A program made the position numbers and the translations under genes. From Pseudomonas oryzihabitans NBRC 102199 (GTDB taxonomy: Bacteria; Pseudomonadota; Gammaproteobacteria; Pseudomonadales; Pseudomonadaceae), in contig NZ_BBIT01000002.1 of the NCBI RefSeq assembly GCF_000730625.1, positions 62,001 through 126,000 of the forward strand: DNA of 64,000 nt, given 5' to 3'. A model generated the notes under the pieces. It saw only the letters and a list, made by a program, of their open reading frames with translations, did no database searches and was not told the origin of the DNA. Below are positions 1-7,871 of the stretch, in pieces (the stretch's first letter is position 1; the number at the start of each line of letters is the position of its first letter).

Positions 1-226
1 GCGGCAGTTCGCCGGCCTTGAACGCCTGGATGTAGTCGGGGGCATGCGCCAGCGCCAGTAGCTCGTCCGGGCAGAGTTCGGGCCGTTGCCAGTTGTCGGC
101 GCCCAGGATGCCGCTGGCACTCAGGTGTTCGTGCAGCAGCCGGAATTTCTCCATCGGAAAACGATGGCCAGCGGGGAAGGGCGGACTGTAGTCCTCGTGG
201 TAGACCAGGGGCAGGCGTGTGCTCAA
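1..226 (-). CDS. Histone deacetylase (HDAC)-family protein, N-terminal fragment
   Basis: The frame starts at a TTG at 226 and runs off the left edge, so about 75 N-terminal residues are visible. They read LSTRLPLVYHEDYSPPFP, then AGHRFPMEKFRLL, then APDYIQAF. This is the typical start of bacterial HDAC/acetoin-utilisation-type deacetylases, zinc hydrolases that remove acyl groups from lysines or polyamines. The catalytic His/Asp motifs lie outside the window. The TTG overlaps the TGA of the upstream ExoD-like gene (TTGA), which indicates translational coupling and fixes the start. It is the third gene of an operon led by a LOV histidine kinase. The family call is fairly secure; the substrate cannot be inferred. 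Confidence 0.75.
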   Translation of the reverse strand, partial: MSTRLPLVYHEDYSPPFPAGHRFPMEKFRLLHEHLSASGILGADNWQRPELCPDELLALAHAPDYIQAFKAGELP

Positions 227-855
227 AACACCAGAAGCTCCAGGATGAACCAGAGGATACCGGTACAGAAACCCAGCGCCAGCAGAAACAGCAGGCCGTC
301 GCGGGCGATGAGCGACAGGGCGAAGGAGGTCAGCGCCAGCCCCGCCGTGGTGTTGGCGAAGGGCACCAGATCCAGCACCGGCATGGTCGCGGCGATGAGG
401 ATGCAGAGCAGGGCGGTGACGAAGTGCGCCGGGCGCGAGGTGAGTACCCGCAGCCGCGACTTGACCACCTTGTCGACCCAGCGCGCCGGCTTCTGCAGCA
501 GCCGCAGCGACTTGCGCAGCTTGCCGCGGGAGACGGAGCGCTGCAGCACCCAGCGCGGCAGCCAGAAGTGGTCGCGCCCCAGTAGCAGCTGACCGCTCAC
601 CAGCATCACGAAGACGGCGATGGCGGTGGCGATACCGGGAATGCCGGTGAGCGGCGAGATCGCCAGCACGCCCGGCAGGAGGATCATGGGGCCGAAGGAG
701 CGACTGCCGATGGCGTCGATCAGGTGCTGCACCGAGACCTGGCTGGGGCTGTTACCCACCCGCTCCAGGCAGGCCAGAAAGCTCTGGAGGTCCACCGGGC
801 CATCCTGCCCGGTGTCGCAGCTGGCGGGCTCGCGCTCCAGGGCCTCCTCTTTCAT
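223..855 (-). CDS. ExoD-family (exopolysaccharide synthesis) membrane protein
   Basis: This 210-residue protein is hydrophobic in its middle and C-terminal thirds (about residues 53-92 and 145-210), consistent with several membrane helices. The stretch GSRSFGPMILLPGVLAISPLTG is characteristic of the ExoD family, named after a Rhizobium protein needed for normal exopolysaccharide and alkali tolerance. The biochemical role of the family is unknown. The ATG at 855 overlaps the stop of the upstream LOV kinase (ATGA), and its own TGA overlaps the TTG of the HDAC-like gene, so the three genes are read as one translationally coupled unit. Confidence 0.8.
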   Translation of the reverse strand: MKEEALEREPASCDTGQDGPVDLQSFLACLERVGNSPSQVSVQHLIDAIGSRSFGPMILLPGVLAISPLTGIPGIATAIAVFVMLVSGQLLLGRDHFWLPRWVLQRSVSRGKLRKSLRLLQKPARWVDKVVKSRLRVLTSRPAHFVTALLCILIAATMPVLDLVPFANTTAGLALTSFALSLIARDGLLFLLALGFCTGILWFILELLVF

Positions 856-2468
856 GGCTGGGCGCTGTCCAGCATGCGGCGGATCCAGCGGGTCAGGTCC
901 TGGCGGCCATAGGGCTTGTTGAGGATGGGGAAGCGCTCGCCGTTGCCTTCTTCCAGTTCCAGGGCGTTGTTGGCGTAGCCGGTGGTGAGCAGGATGCGCA
1001 ACTCGGGCTGCCGCCGCTGGGCCTCCTTGGCCAGCATTACGCCATTCATGCCGCCAGGCATGATCAGGTCGCTGAACAGCAGGTCGATGGCGGGTTCGCG
1101 CGCGAGAATGTCCAGCGCCTGCTGGCCATTGTGGGCGACCAGCACCTGGTAGCCGGTCTCTTCCAGGATGGCCTGGGCCAGGGCCGCCACGTCCGGGCGA
1201 TCGTCCACCACCAGGATGGTCTCGGAACCGCCGCTGTCCTCGTGCGGGGTCGGCAGGGGCGCCGGGTGTTCGCGCGCCTCCTCTTCGGAAACGGGGAAGT
1301 AGAGACGCACCGAGGTGCCTATGCCGACCTCGGAATAGAGCCTGACCAGGCCGCCCGACTGCTTGAGGAAACCATAGACCATGGACAGGCCCAGGCCGCT
1401 GCCCTGGCCTTCGTCGCGGGTGGTGAAAAAGGGGTCCAGGGCGCGCCCGAGCACGTCGGTCGACATGCCGCAGCCGGTGTCGGTCAAGGCTATGCAGACA
1501 TAATGCCCCTGGGCCAGGCCGCCATGGGCCAGGTCCTGGCCATTGACCTCGACGTTGAGGGTTTCCAGGGTCAGGGTGCCGGTGCCGCGCTCCTGCATGG
1601 CCAGGCGGGCGTTGTCGACGATGTTGAGCAGCGCCGTCTCCAGCTGGATCGGATCGAGCCGGCAATTCCACAGCGCCGGTGCCGGGCGGAAGATGAAGCG
1701 GAAGGGGCCGCCCAGGGCCTGGGCCAGGCGACTCTGGCGGGCATTAATGAGCTTGTTCAGGTCCACCGCGCGCCCGGTCAGGCGCTGCTTGCGGGCGAAG
1801 GCCAGCAGCTGCTGGGTGAGGGTCGCCGCCCGATTCACCGCGTCGCGGGTGTTGTCGACATGGCGCTTGGCCTTGTCCCTGTCCAGTTCCGGGCGGTCCA
1901 GGTTGATCCTCAGGATATCCAGGTAGCCGACCATCACCTGCAACAGGTTGTTGAAATCGTGGGCGATGCCGCCGGTGAGCTGACCCAGGGCTTCCATCTT
2001 CTGAGCCTGGCGCAGGGCGTCTTCGGCGTCGCGGCGGCGGGAGACGTCGAGCTGCGAGGCGAAGAAATAACGCAGCTGGCCCGCGGGATCGAGCACCGGC
2101 GAGATGAACAGCGCATTCCAGAAGGTCGAGCCGTCCTTGCGGTAATTCAGCAACTCGATGTCGCAGTCGCGCTGCTCGCGGATGGCGTTGCGGATCTCGG
2201 CGATGTGCTCCTGGCGGGTGTCGGGTCCCTGCAGAAAGCGGCAATTGCGACCCAGCACCTCGTCCAGGGCATAACCTGTGGTACGCAGGAAGGACTCGTT
2301 GGCAAAGATGATCGGATTATCCGGCTGGTGCGGATCCGTCACGATCATCGGCATCCGGGTCTTCTTCACGGCGGCAAAGAAGATGTCGTCGTGGCCGAGA
2401 CCCTTGCCCAGCTCCGCGATCTGGGCCGCGGCGGGGTGGGAAGACGAAGCGTTGGCGGTTTCGGTCAT
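852..2468 (-). CDS. LOV-domain hybrid sensor histidine kinase (blue-light photoreceptor)
   Basis: This 538-residue hybrid kinase has four parts. A PAS/LOV domain (about 28-145) holds the flavin-binding signature GRNCRFLQG with the photoactive cysteine at C76, and NPIIFAN at 51-57. A dimerisation/phosphoacceptor domain has H170 in GGIAHDFNNLL. An ATPase domain has the N box NIVDNA near 283 and DTGCGM and GSGLGL. A C-terminal receiver (about 417-535) has its phosphorylatable Asp at D467 in FSDLIMPGGMNG. There are no membrane helices, so it is cytosolic. The same architecture is known in blue-light sensors such as the P. syringae LOV-HK: light forms a flavin-C76 adduct that changes autophosphorylation. 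Here it heads an operon with ExoD- and HDAC-like genes, divergent from tesB. Confidence 0.9.
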   Translation of the reverse strand: MTETANASSSHPAAAQIAELGKGLGHDDIFFAAVKKTRMPMIVTDPHQPDNPIIFANESFLRTTGYALDEVLGRNCRFLQGPDTRQEHIAEIRNAIREQRDCDIELLNYRKDGSTFWNALFISPVLDPAGQLRYFFASQLDVSRRRDAEDALRQAQKMEALGQLTGGIAHDFNNLLQVMVGYLDILRINLDRPELDRDKAKRHVDNTRDAVNRAATLTQQLLAFARKQRLTGRAVDLNKLINARQSRLAQALGGPFRFIFRPAPALWNCRLDPIQLETALLNIVDNARLAMQERGTGTLTLETLNVEVNGQDLAHGGLAQGHYVCIALTDTGCGMSTDVLGRALDPFFTTRDEGQGSGLGLSMVYGFLKQSGGLVRLYSEVGIGTSVRLYFPVSEEEAREHPAPLPTPHEDSGGSETILVVDDRPDVAALAQAILEETGYQVLVAHNGQQALDILAREPAIDLLFSDLIMPGGMNGVMLAKEAQRRQPELRILLTTGYANNALELEEGNGERFPILNKPYGRQDLTRWIRRMLDSAQP

Positions 2469-2639
2469 GGAGAGGAAGCCTGCGAGCGGACAGCGATACC
2501 TTTATTGTGACCCTTTATACGGCCACAAGCTCCACCAGTTATCGTCATACGATGAGCAATGTGTCTGGAAGCACGGCGAACGCACAGGATTTGACCGGTT
2601 TTGCGTATGATGATCGCTCTCTGTCAAGGAACCCTACCC

Positions 2640-3500
2640 ATGAGCAAGGTGCTGGACAACCTGGTCGATCTACTGACCCTCGAATCCCTGGCCCCCGATC
2701 TGTATCGGGGCGGCAGCCAGGATCTGGGCTTTCCCCAGCTCTTTGGTGGTCAGGTCCTGGGGCAGGCGCTGTCGGCGGCCAGCCAGACCGTGCCGGTGGA
2801 GCGCCGGGTGCACTCGCTGCACGGTTACTTCCTGCGCGCCGGGTCGGCGGTCGAGGCGGTGACCTACCAGGTGGATCGCATTCGCGACGGCGGAAGCTTT
2901 TCCACGCGCCGGGTCACCGCCTTCCAGGGCGAGCAGCCGATCTTCTTCTGCAGCGCCTCCTTCCATATCGAGGAGCCGGGTTTCGAGCATCAGACGACCA
3001 TGCCGGAGGTACCGGCACCCGAGACCCTGCAATCGGAAATCGCCCACGCCCAGCGCTATGCCGAGCTGATTCCTGCGCCGCTGCGCGACAAGCTGCTCGG
3101 CCCGCGCCCGATCGAGATGCGCCCGGTGGTCTTTACCGACCCCTTCCAGCCGCAGCCCACCGAACCGGTCCGCCACGTCTGGTTCCGCGCCACCGGCGAC
3201 CTGCCGGACCAGCCGGCCCTGCATCGCTATCTGCTGGCCTACGCCTCGGATTTCAATCTGCTGCCCAGTTCGCTGCTGCCCCATGGCACCAGCTTCTGGG
3301 ATCGCTCGCTGCAGATCGCCAGCCTCGACCATGCGGTCTGGTTCCACCGCGATTTCCGCCTGGACGACTGGCTGCTGTACGCCATCGACAGCCCCTGGGC
3401 CGGTGGTGCCCGCGGTCTGTGCCGCGGCAGCATCTACAACCGCGCGGGTCAGCTGGTGGCCTCGGTGGCCCAGGAAGGACTGATTCGCAAACGCGGCTGA
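2640..3500 (+). CDS. tesB: Acyl-CoA thioesterase II
   Basis: This 286-residue protein matches the usual TesB length and carries the double hot-dog fold sequence from MSKVLDNLVDLLTLE on. Landmarks are LFGGQVLGQALSAA (about 34-47), VHSLHGYFLRAG, FSTRRV and, in the second half, HRYLLAYASDFNLL and LDHAVWFHRDF. It hydrolyses medium- and long-chain acyl-CoA to free fatty acid and CoA in the cytosol. An upstream in-frame ATG exists at 2601, but the start at 2640 follows AAGGA at the right distance and matches the family N-terminus. It is a monocistronic gene divergent from the LOV kinase operon. A weak GC hairpin follows it. Confidence 0.93.
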   Translation: MSKVLDNLVDLLTLESLAPDLYRGGSQDLGFPQLFGGQVLGQALSAASQTVPVERRVHSLHGYFLRAGSAVEAVTYQVDRIRDGGSFSTRRVTAFQGEQPIFFCSASFHIEEPGFEHQTTMPEVPAPETLQSEIAHAQRYAELIPAPLRDKLLGPRPIEMRPVVFTDPFQPQPTEPVRHVWFRATGDLPDQPALHRYLLAYASDFNLLPSSLLPHGTSFWDRSLQIASLDHAVWFHRDFRLDDWLLYAIDSPWAGGARGLCRGSIYNRAGQLVASVAQEGLIRKRG

Positions 3501-3503
3501 GAT

Positions 3504-3519
3504 CCAGCCGTCCGGCTGG
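3504..3519 (+). terminator. Possible weak terminator after tesB
   Basis: A 7-bp perfect stem (CCAGCCG / CGGCTGG) with a 2-base apex starts four bases after the tesB stop and is followed by CTATTTGG. The stem is GC-rich but there is no real T tract, so it is only a plausible terminator. Confidence 0.35.
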
Positions 3520-3614
3520 CTATTTGGTTATCACCCTTATAGGCTCTTGCCTGCGAAGGACTGGATGCCCGCGGCTGGGCGTCCCAGGCACAACATTAGT
3601 TTGAGGCATCGTTC

Positions 3615-5063
3615 TTGAATCGACTCGCGCGCGTCGTAACCGGTATCCAGGGGCTGGATGAGATCTTGAAGGGAGGCCTGGTTGCAGGTGCGTCCTATGT
3701 CATCCAGGGGCGTCCGGGTTCCGGCAAATCGATCATGGCCAACCAGATCGCCTTCAACCATGTGCGCGGCGGTGGGCGGGTTCTGTTCGCCACCATGCTG
3801 TCGGAAACCCACGAGCGGATGTTCCAGTTCTTTTCCACGCTGGATTTCTTCGACCGCTCCTGCATCGGCGACCAGGTCCAGTACCTGAGTGCCTTCGACA
3901 CCATGGAAGGTGAGGGGCTGGACGAGGTGGTCCGCCTGCTGCGTCGCGAGATCAGCCGGCAGAAGGCCAGTCTGCTGGTGGTCGATGGCCTGCTCAATGC
4001 CCGGTCGCGCGCGGAAACGCCGATCGACACCAAGAAATTCATCGCCGAGTTGCAGGGGCATGCGGCCTTTGCCGGTTGCACGGTCATCTTTCTCACCAGC
4101 GCGCGTCTCGAGGACGGCAGCCCGGAACACACCATGGTCGATGGTGTGCTGGATCTGCACGAGGAAGAAATCGGCAGTCGCACCATCCGCCGCCTGGCGT
4201 TGCGCAAGACCCGTGGCAGCGGCGCGCTGCCGGGCTTTCACGAATTCACCATCTCCGATGCCGGCATCACCGTGTTTCCGCGCCTCGAGGCGCTGTATCG
4301 CGATCCTTCGGCCGGCGCGACCTATCGCGTCAGTCACCAGCGCGTGCCCAGTGGCATGGCGTCGCTGGATGCGATGATCGAAAACGGCCTGCCGGAGAGT
4401 TCGACCACCCTGCTCATGGGGCCATCGGGTGCCGGCAAGACCTCCATCAGTCTCAACTTCCTGGCGGCCTCGACGCCGGAAGCGCCCGCGCTGATGTTCG
4501 GCTTCTACGAGCCCCCGGAGCGACTGCTGCTCAAGGCGAGTGCCCTGGGCCTCGATCTGGCCAGCCGGGTCGACGAGGGCGCCTTGCATCTGCACTGGCA
4601 ACCGACCACCGAGATGCGCCTCGACGAGGTCGGTCTCGAACTGCTGGCCATGGTCAGAGAGCACGGCATCAAGCGGCTGGTGATCGACAGCCTGGGCGCC
4701 ATCGCCCGCTTCGCCCTGCCGCAGGGACGGCTCATCGAATACTTCAGCGCGCTACTGAACGAGCTGCGTACCCAGGGCGTCACAGTTCTAGCCACCTGGG
4801 AATTGCGCGACGTCTTTGGCGCGGACATCGCCGCGCCGGCGCCCGAACTTTCCAGCATGGTGGACAATCTGATTTTGCTGCGATTCGTCGAGGCCGAGGC
4901 CGAGATCAAGCGGGTGCTGTCGATCCTCAAGGTCAGGGACAGCATCTACGATCCAGCGCTGTGCGAACTGATCATCGACGACTCGGGAATCGAACTGAAA
5001 AAGGCATTCAAAGACATGGTGAAGGTACTTTCAGGTTCAGCCATGCCCTCCACACAACCATGA
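3615..5063 (+). CDS. KaiC-like two-domain RecA/DnaB-type ATPase
   Basis: This 482-residue protein has tandem KaiC domains. The first (about 5-235) opens RVVTGIQGLDEILKGGL with Walker A GRPGSGKS at 32-39 and Walker B LLVVDG near 120. The second (about 242-475) has SGMASLDAMIENGLPES, Walker A GPSGAGKT at 269-276 and VIDSLGAIAR near 356. The sites that cyanobacterial KaiC phosphorylates (S431/T432) align with S413-S414 in ELSSMVDNL, so phosphorylatable residues remain. No KaiA or KaiB gene is nearby. A stand-alone receiver gene follows 25 bases downstream and is the likely partner. The start is a TTG preceded by GAGG; no better start is in frame. A KaiC-like phosphorylation switch is probable; clock function is not implied. 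Confidence 0.85.
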   Translation: MNRLARVVTGIQGLDEILKGGLVAGASYVIQGRPGSGKSIMANQIAFNHVRGGGRVLFATMLSETHERMFQFFSTLDFFDRSCIGDQVQYLSAFDTMEGEGLDEVVRLLRREISRQKASLLVVDGLLNARSRAETPIDTKKFIAELQGHAAFAGCTVIFLTSARLEDGSPEHTMVDGVLDLHEEEIGSRTIRRLALRKTRGSGALPGFHEFTISDAGITVFPRLEALYRDPSAGATYRVSHQRVPSGMASLDAMIENGLPESSTTLLMGPSGAGKTSISLNFLAASTPEAPALMFGFYEPPERLLLKASALGLDLASRVDEGALHLHWQPTTEMRLDEVGLELLAMVREHGIKRLVIDSLGAIARFALPQGRLIEYFSALLNELRTQGVTVLATWELRDVFGADIAAPAPELSSMVDNLILLRFVEAEAEIKRVLSILKVRDSIYDPALCELIIDDSGIELKKAFKDMVKVLSGSAMPSTQP

Positions 5064-5088
5064 TCGCGTCGGGTGGGAGAATCTCCAG

Positions 5089-5457
5089 ATGACGACGATA
5101 CTGGTGGTCGATGACGAATTCCTGATAGCGGACATCCTGGCCTTCGCCCTCGAAGACGAAGGCTACATGGTGGTCAAGGCGAGCAATGGTCGCCGAGCGC
5201 TTGACGTATTCGATCGCGAACTACCGTCCCTGGTCATCACCGATTTCATGATGCCGGTGATGAACGGCCGCGAGCTGGCAGAGGCCCTGCGTGAACGTCA
5301 AGGCTTGCAGCATCTGCCCATTATCCTCATGAGCGGCGCCCAGGCGCATCTGGCTCAGGAGAGTTCGGAGCTGTTCGATTCCGTGTTTCAGAAGCCGTTC
5401 AACATCAGCGACATCGTCGATGCGGTGCACAAGCACCTGGTGACCCTGGAGCAATGA
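5089..5457 (+). CDS. Stand-alone receiver-domain response regulator
   Basis: This 122-residue protein consists of one CheY-like receiver: VVDDE at 6-10, phosphoacceptor D52 in VITDFMMPVMNG, the conserved Ser in ILMSGA and Lys in FQKPFN. It has no output domain, so it must act by protein-protein contact or phosphotransfer. It lies 25 bases downstream of the KaiC-like ATPase and both appear to end at the palindromic terminator at 5464-5503. KaiC-like/receiver pairs recur in proteobacteria, so I infer that it works with the upstream ATPase. No histidine kinase is adjacent. Confidence 0.88.
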   Translation: MTTILVVDDEFLIADILAFALEDEGYMVVKASNGRRALDVFDRELPSLVITDFMMPVMNGRELAEALRERQGLQHLPIILMSGAQAHLAQESSELFDSVFQKPFNISDIVDAVHKHLVTLEQ

Positions 5458-5463
5458 CGAACC

Positions 5464-5503
5464 CATAGCAAAAAGGCCTGTCTAGACAGGCCTTTTTGCT
5501 ATG
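5464..5503. terminator. Bidirectional intrinsic terminator, perfect 40-bp palindrome
   Basis: The two 20-base halves are exact reverse complements centred on TCTAGA. Each half ends in a five-base A or T run beside a GC-rich block (AAAAAGGCCTG / CAGGCCTTTTT), so a good hairpin plus U tract forms on either strand. It lies 6 bases after the receiver gene stop and 33 bases beyond the end of the convergent CsbD-like gene, and serves both. Confidence 0.9.
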
Positions 5504-5536
5504 GGGCTGGCGCAGCGGCCAGCCCCGCGTCTCCGA

Positions 5537-5788
5537 TCAGGAGCGCGAAAGCAGTACGCCCAGCACGAAGCCGACGCCGCCGGCGATGGCCAGGGCAGTG
5601 AAGGGCTTGTCGGCGGTCACGTTGCGCGCGCAGTCGATGGCCTGGCCATACTGCTCCTGCAGCTTGCCTTCCAGCTGACGGGCCTTGCCCTGGGCTTGCC
5701 AGTCGGCATTGCCGGTCGCCGCGCCAAAGCTATCCTGGACCTTGCCGGTAGCGTCCTTGGCATTGCCTATGATCTGATCGGTATTCAT
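5537..5788 (-). CDS. CsbD-like stress protein with C-terminal membrane anchor
   Basis: This 83-residue protein starts with the CsbD-like pattern MNTDQIIGNAKDATGKVQDSFG and GNADWQAQGKARQLEGKLQE. It ends in a hydrophobic stretch (about 62-80, FTALAIAGGVGFVLGVLLSR) that resembles the tail of ElaB/YqjD-type ribosome-associated membrane proteins. The N-terminal part should be helical and soluble. The family is induced by general stress but its molecular role is unknown. GAGGTG precedes the ATG by 7 bases. It is monocistronic and convergent with the receiver gene, sharing the palindromic terminator. Confidence 0.8.
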   Translation of the reverse strand: MNTDQIIGNAKDATGKVQDSFGAATGNADWQAQGKARQLEGKLQEQYGQAIDCARNVTADKPFTALAIAGGVGFVLGVLLSRS

Positions 5789-5924
5789 AAATGCACCTCG
5801 TGTGGGGAAACGGGGGAGGTCATGCCAAGCGGCATGCTTCCTTTATTGATCCGCGCCAGACGCATTTCGTTCAGGTCAATTTGCTGTTCGCGACGTGTAT
5901 CGCGGTTCCCTGCCGAGAGGATCC

Positions 5925-7328
5925 ATGATCTCCAGCCGTTTTTCCGCCCTTTGCCTGCTGTCGCTCCTGGCGGGCTGCAGCACTCAGCAGCCGCCGGCCG
6001 AAGCCCCGACTGGGGCCGACGACCTCTTCGCCCGTCCTATCATCGCCGAGAGCGTTCTGCGCGAGGGTTCGCGTCTGCAGATGGCGCTCGCCCTGGCCGA
6101 TGGCGGCTCCGCCCTGGTCTCCCTGGATTGCGTGGCTGACCAGGCCGAGTTGCTCTACCTGGATGGCGCTCAGCGGGTCTATCCGGGGCGGGTGAATGCC
6201 TATGCCGCGCCCTTGCCGTTGAGCGCGGCCAAGGTCGCGGCGCTCAAGCAGCGTCCCGATGTGGCGGCGCTCTGCGCCCGGCCCGCCAACGCCGACTGGC
6301 GCGCCCTCGCCAGGGGCCCCGGCGGCGACACCCTGGTGATTGATCGCAACAGCCTGGTGGACGATAACAGCGTGCGCCGTTTCTGGGCGGGTCAGCAACT
6401 GCCCGTCGTCCTGCAGACGCCACGCTACGGTGCTCCGGTGCGCCAGTGGCGCGAATCCCTGGCGGCCGACTGCACGGCGCGCCGCTACCTGCTACTGGCG
6501 CGCTACGGCCTGGACGATGCGGGGCGGGTGACCGACAGCCAGCCGAGCGCCCAGGGCCAGGAAGCCTTCACGGCGGCGCCGGCCGAACGGCGTACCCTGC
6601 TGGAAGCCGCCTGTGATCGGCGAGACGCCTTGTTGGCTACGCCGCGCATGGAAGAGGTCAGGGCCGCCGCCACACCGCCGGCTGCTCCGCCGCCTCCCGG
6701 CGAACTACCCGCGGCCCAGGCGCAGCCCCTGCAGGCGCTCAAGGCGTTGGCGCTGCCCGCGCCGCGGGTGGTTGTGCAGCGCTTCGTGGAGGAGGGCGAG
6801 AGCCGCTACGAAGGCCAGACCCATGCCTATCGCGAAGAGGTGCAGGTCAGCCCTGGCGCCCAGCCCGGACTGCTGCGCTTCAGTGCCCAGGGCAAGGCGG
6901 CCCGGGTCGATTCGCTCACCTGGCGCGGGCTGATCGACCTGGTACGCCGTACCCGTATCGACAACGGCAACCTGCCGGTGGAAGAAGTCGCCAGCCTGGA
7001 TCAGCTGACCTTCAGCGGCGACTGGCGCGCCCTTGCCGTTGGCAGCCAGGTCGGTTACCAGGCGCGGCAGACCCTGACCGGCAATCTCAAGGGCGCCGAG
7101 CAGCGCGAGATCAGGCTGTCCTGCAAGGTGGTTGGCGACGGCGAGGCGCGCCGGGTATTGGCCAGCCTCAGCGGCCGGGCCAAGACCCTGGAGTGCCGGC
7201 ATGGCGAGGCGGGCCATGGCCCCCTGAGTCGCTGGACCTACCTGGAGGACTACGGCTTCTTCCACCTGACCAGTGTCGGAGCCGGACGCGCCATGGGCCT
7301 GGAAAAGCACCTTAGCGACCTGCGATAG
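5925..7328 (+). CDS. Putative lipoprotein of unknown function
   Basis: The start at 5925 gives a 467-residue protein with a lipoprotein signal: a hydrophobic stretch FSALCLLSLLAGC with lipidated Cys at C18. GAGAGG precedes this ATG, so I prefer it to the ATG at 5895. The mature protein has a Pro/Ala-rich linker near residues 250-275, joining an N-terminal region that contains VSLDC and several cysteines to a C-terminal region ending near GRAMGLEKHLSDLR. I recognise no catalytic motif. It should be membrane-anchored and face the periplasm. It stands alone, divergent from the CsbD-like gene. Confidence 0.7.
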   Translation: MISSRFSALCLLSLLAGCSTQQPPAEAPTGADDLFARPIIAESVLREGSRLQMALALADGGSALVSLDCVADQAELLYLDGAQRVYPGRVNAYAAPLPLSAAKVAALKQRPDVAALCARPANADWRALARGPGGDTLVIDRNSLVDDNSVRRFWAGQQLPVVLQTPRYGAPVRQWRESLAADCTARRYLLLARYGLDDAGRVTDSQPSAQGQEAFTAAPAERRTLLEAACDRRDALLATPRMEEVRAAATPPAAPPPPGELPAAQAQPLQALKALALPAPRVVVQRFVEEGESRYEGQTHAYREEVQVSPGAQPGLLRFSAQGKAARVDSLTWRGLIDLVRRTRIDNGNLPVEEVASLDQLTFSGDWRALAVGSQVGYQARQTLTGNLKGAEQREIRLSCKVVGDGEARRVLASLSGRAKTLECRHGEAGHGPLSRWTYLEDYGFFHLTSVGAGRAMGLEKHLSDLR

Positions 7329-7386
7329 CCGGCCCAGAGCCCCTGGTCAGGCCGGGGGCTGCTGCATGAGGTCTGGAAGTTCCCAG

Positions 7387-7415
7387 GTGATATTTTCCTC
7401 AGAGGTAAATATCAC
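7387..7415. promoter_or_regulatory. Inverted repeat, possible operator
   Basis: A perfect 9-base inverted repeat (GTGATATTT / AAATATCAC) is separated by 11 bases. It is AT-rich in a GC-rich surrounding and lies 59 bases after the lipoprotein gene and 83 bases before the small secreted-protein gene. There is no T tract directly after it, so it looks more like an operator than a terminator. No regulator can be assigned. Confidence 0.4.
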
Positions 7416-7497
7416 TCTCTAAAAGGACTCTTTTTGGCGAATTAGTACTGGGAGTACGCTGTGTCTATCGAAACAGCACAACCAAGAGGTATTCGCT

Positions 7498-7677
7498 ATG
7501 AAAGTCCTGGGTGTCCAAGCCATCGTCGCCGTCCTGTTCATGGGTCTGCTGTCGGGCACGGCGTCCGCCGCCAGCCGCGATATGTCGAGCAAGTCGATTC
7601 GCGCCAATGCTCAAGCCCAATTCCAGTCGGAGCATCCCAACCGGGTCTCCGCGCTCTACCAGAACAACGCCAACTAA
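7498..7677 (+). CDS. Small secreted protein of unknown function (59 aa)
   Basis: The ATG at 7498 is preceded by AAGAGG at 8 bases. The 59 codons give a clear Sec signal peptide (VQAIVAVLFMGLLSGTASA, probable cleavage after ASA at about residue 24). The mature peptide of about 35 residues is polar and ends SALYQNNAN. It has no cysteines and no recognised domain. The signal peptide, ribosome site and a strong hairpin 16 bases after the stop all argue for a real gene. An AT-rich inverted repeat upstream may control it. The CadR-like gene follows but is separated by the hairpin. Confidence 0.65.
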   Translation: MKVLGVQAIVAVLFMGLLSGTASAASRDMSSKSIRANAQAQFQSEHPNRVSALYQNNAN

Positions 7678-7692
7678 TCTGGCGGCTGTCTC

Positions 7693-7726
7693 GACGCCCC
7701 GGCGACCCACTCATCGCCGGGGCGTC
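7693..7726 (+). terminator. Intrinsic terminator-like hairpin after the small secreted-protein gene
   Basis: A perfect 13-bp stem (GACGCCCCGGCGA / TCGCCGGGGCGTC) has an 8-base loop. It begins 15 bases after the stop codon. The downstream run is GTCCTGTCT, not a clean T tract, but the stem is very strong. Confidence 0.65.
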
Positions 7727-7871
7727 GTCCTGTCTGGCCCCTCGTCAGCCGGACTATCCATGTCTTCCCCCTCCGGTAACGTCGCTCCCTCAACCCCCTG
7801 ACCGTCTTCCGTCCTTGCTGCAGCGGCTCCGGCACGGCAGGCTGTGCACCTCAGCTCAACGAGACAGGATG

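Noticed and set aside
223-1671. Minus-strand 482-codon frame covering the LOV kinase
   Set aside because: Only its last 210 codons are the ExoD-like gene; the rest is Arg/Pro/Gly-rich out-of-frame translation of the kinase gene.
2591-2611. TTGACC and TATGAT before tesB as a promoter
   Set aside because: The spacing is only 9 bases, too short for a sigma70 promoter.
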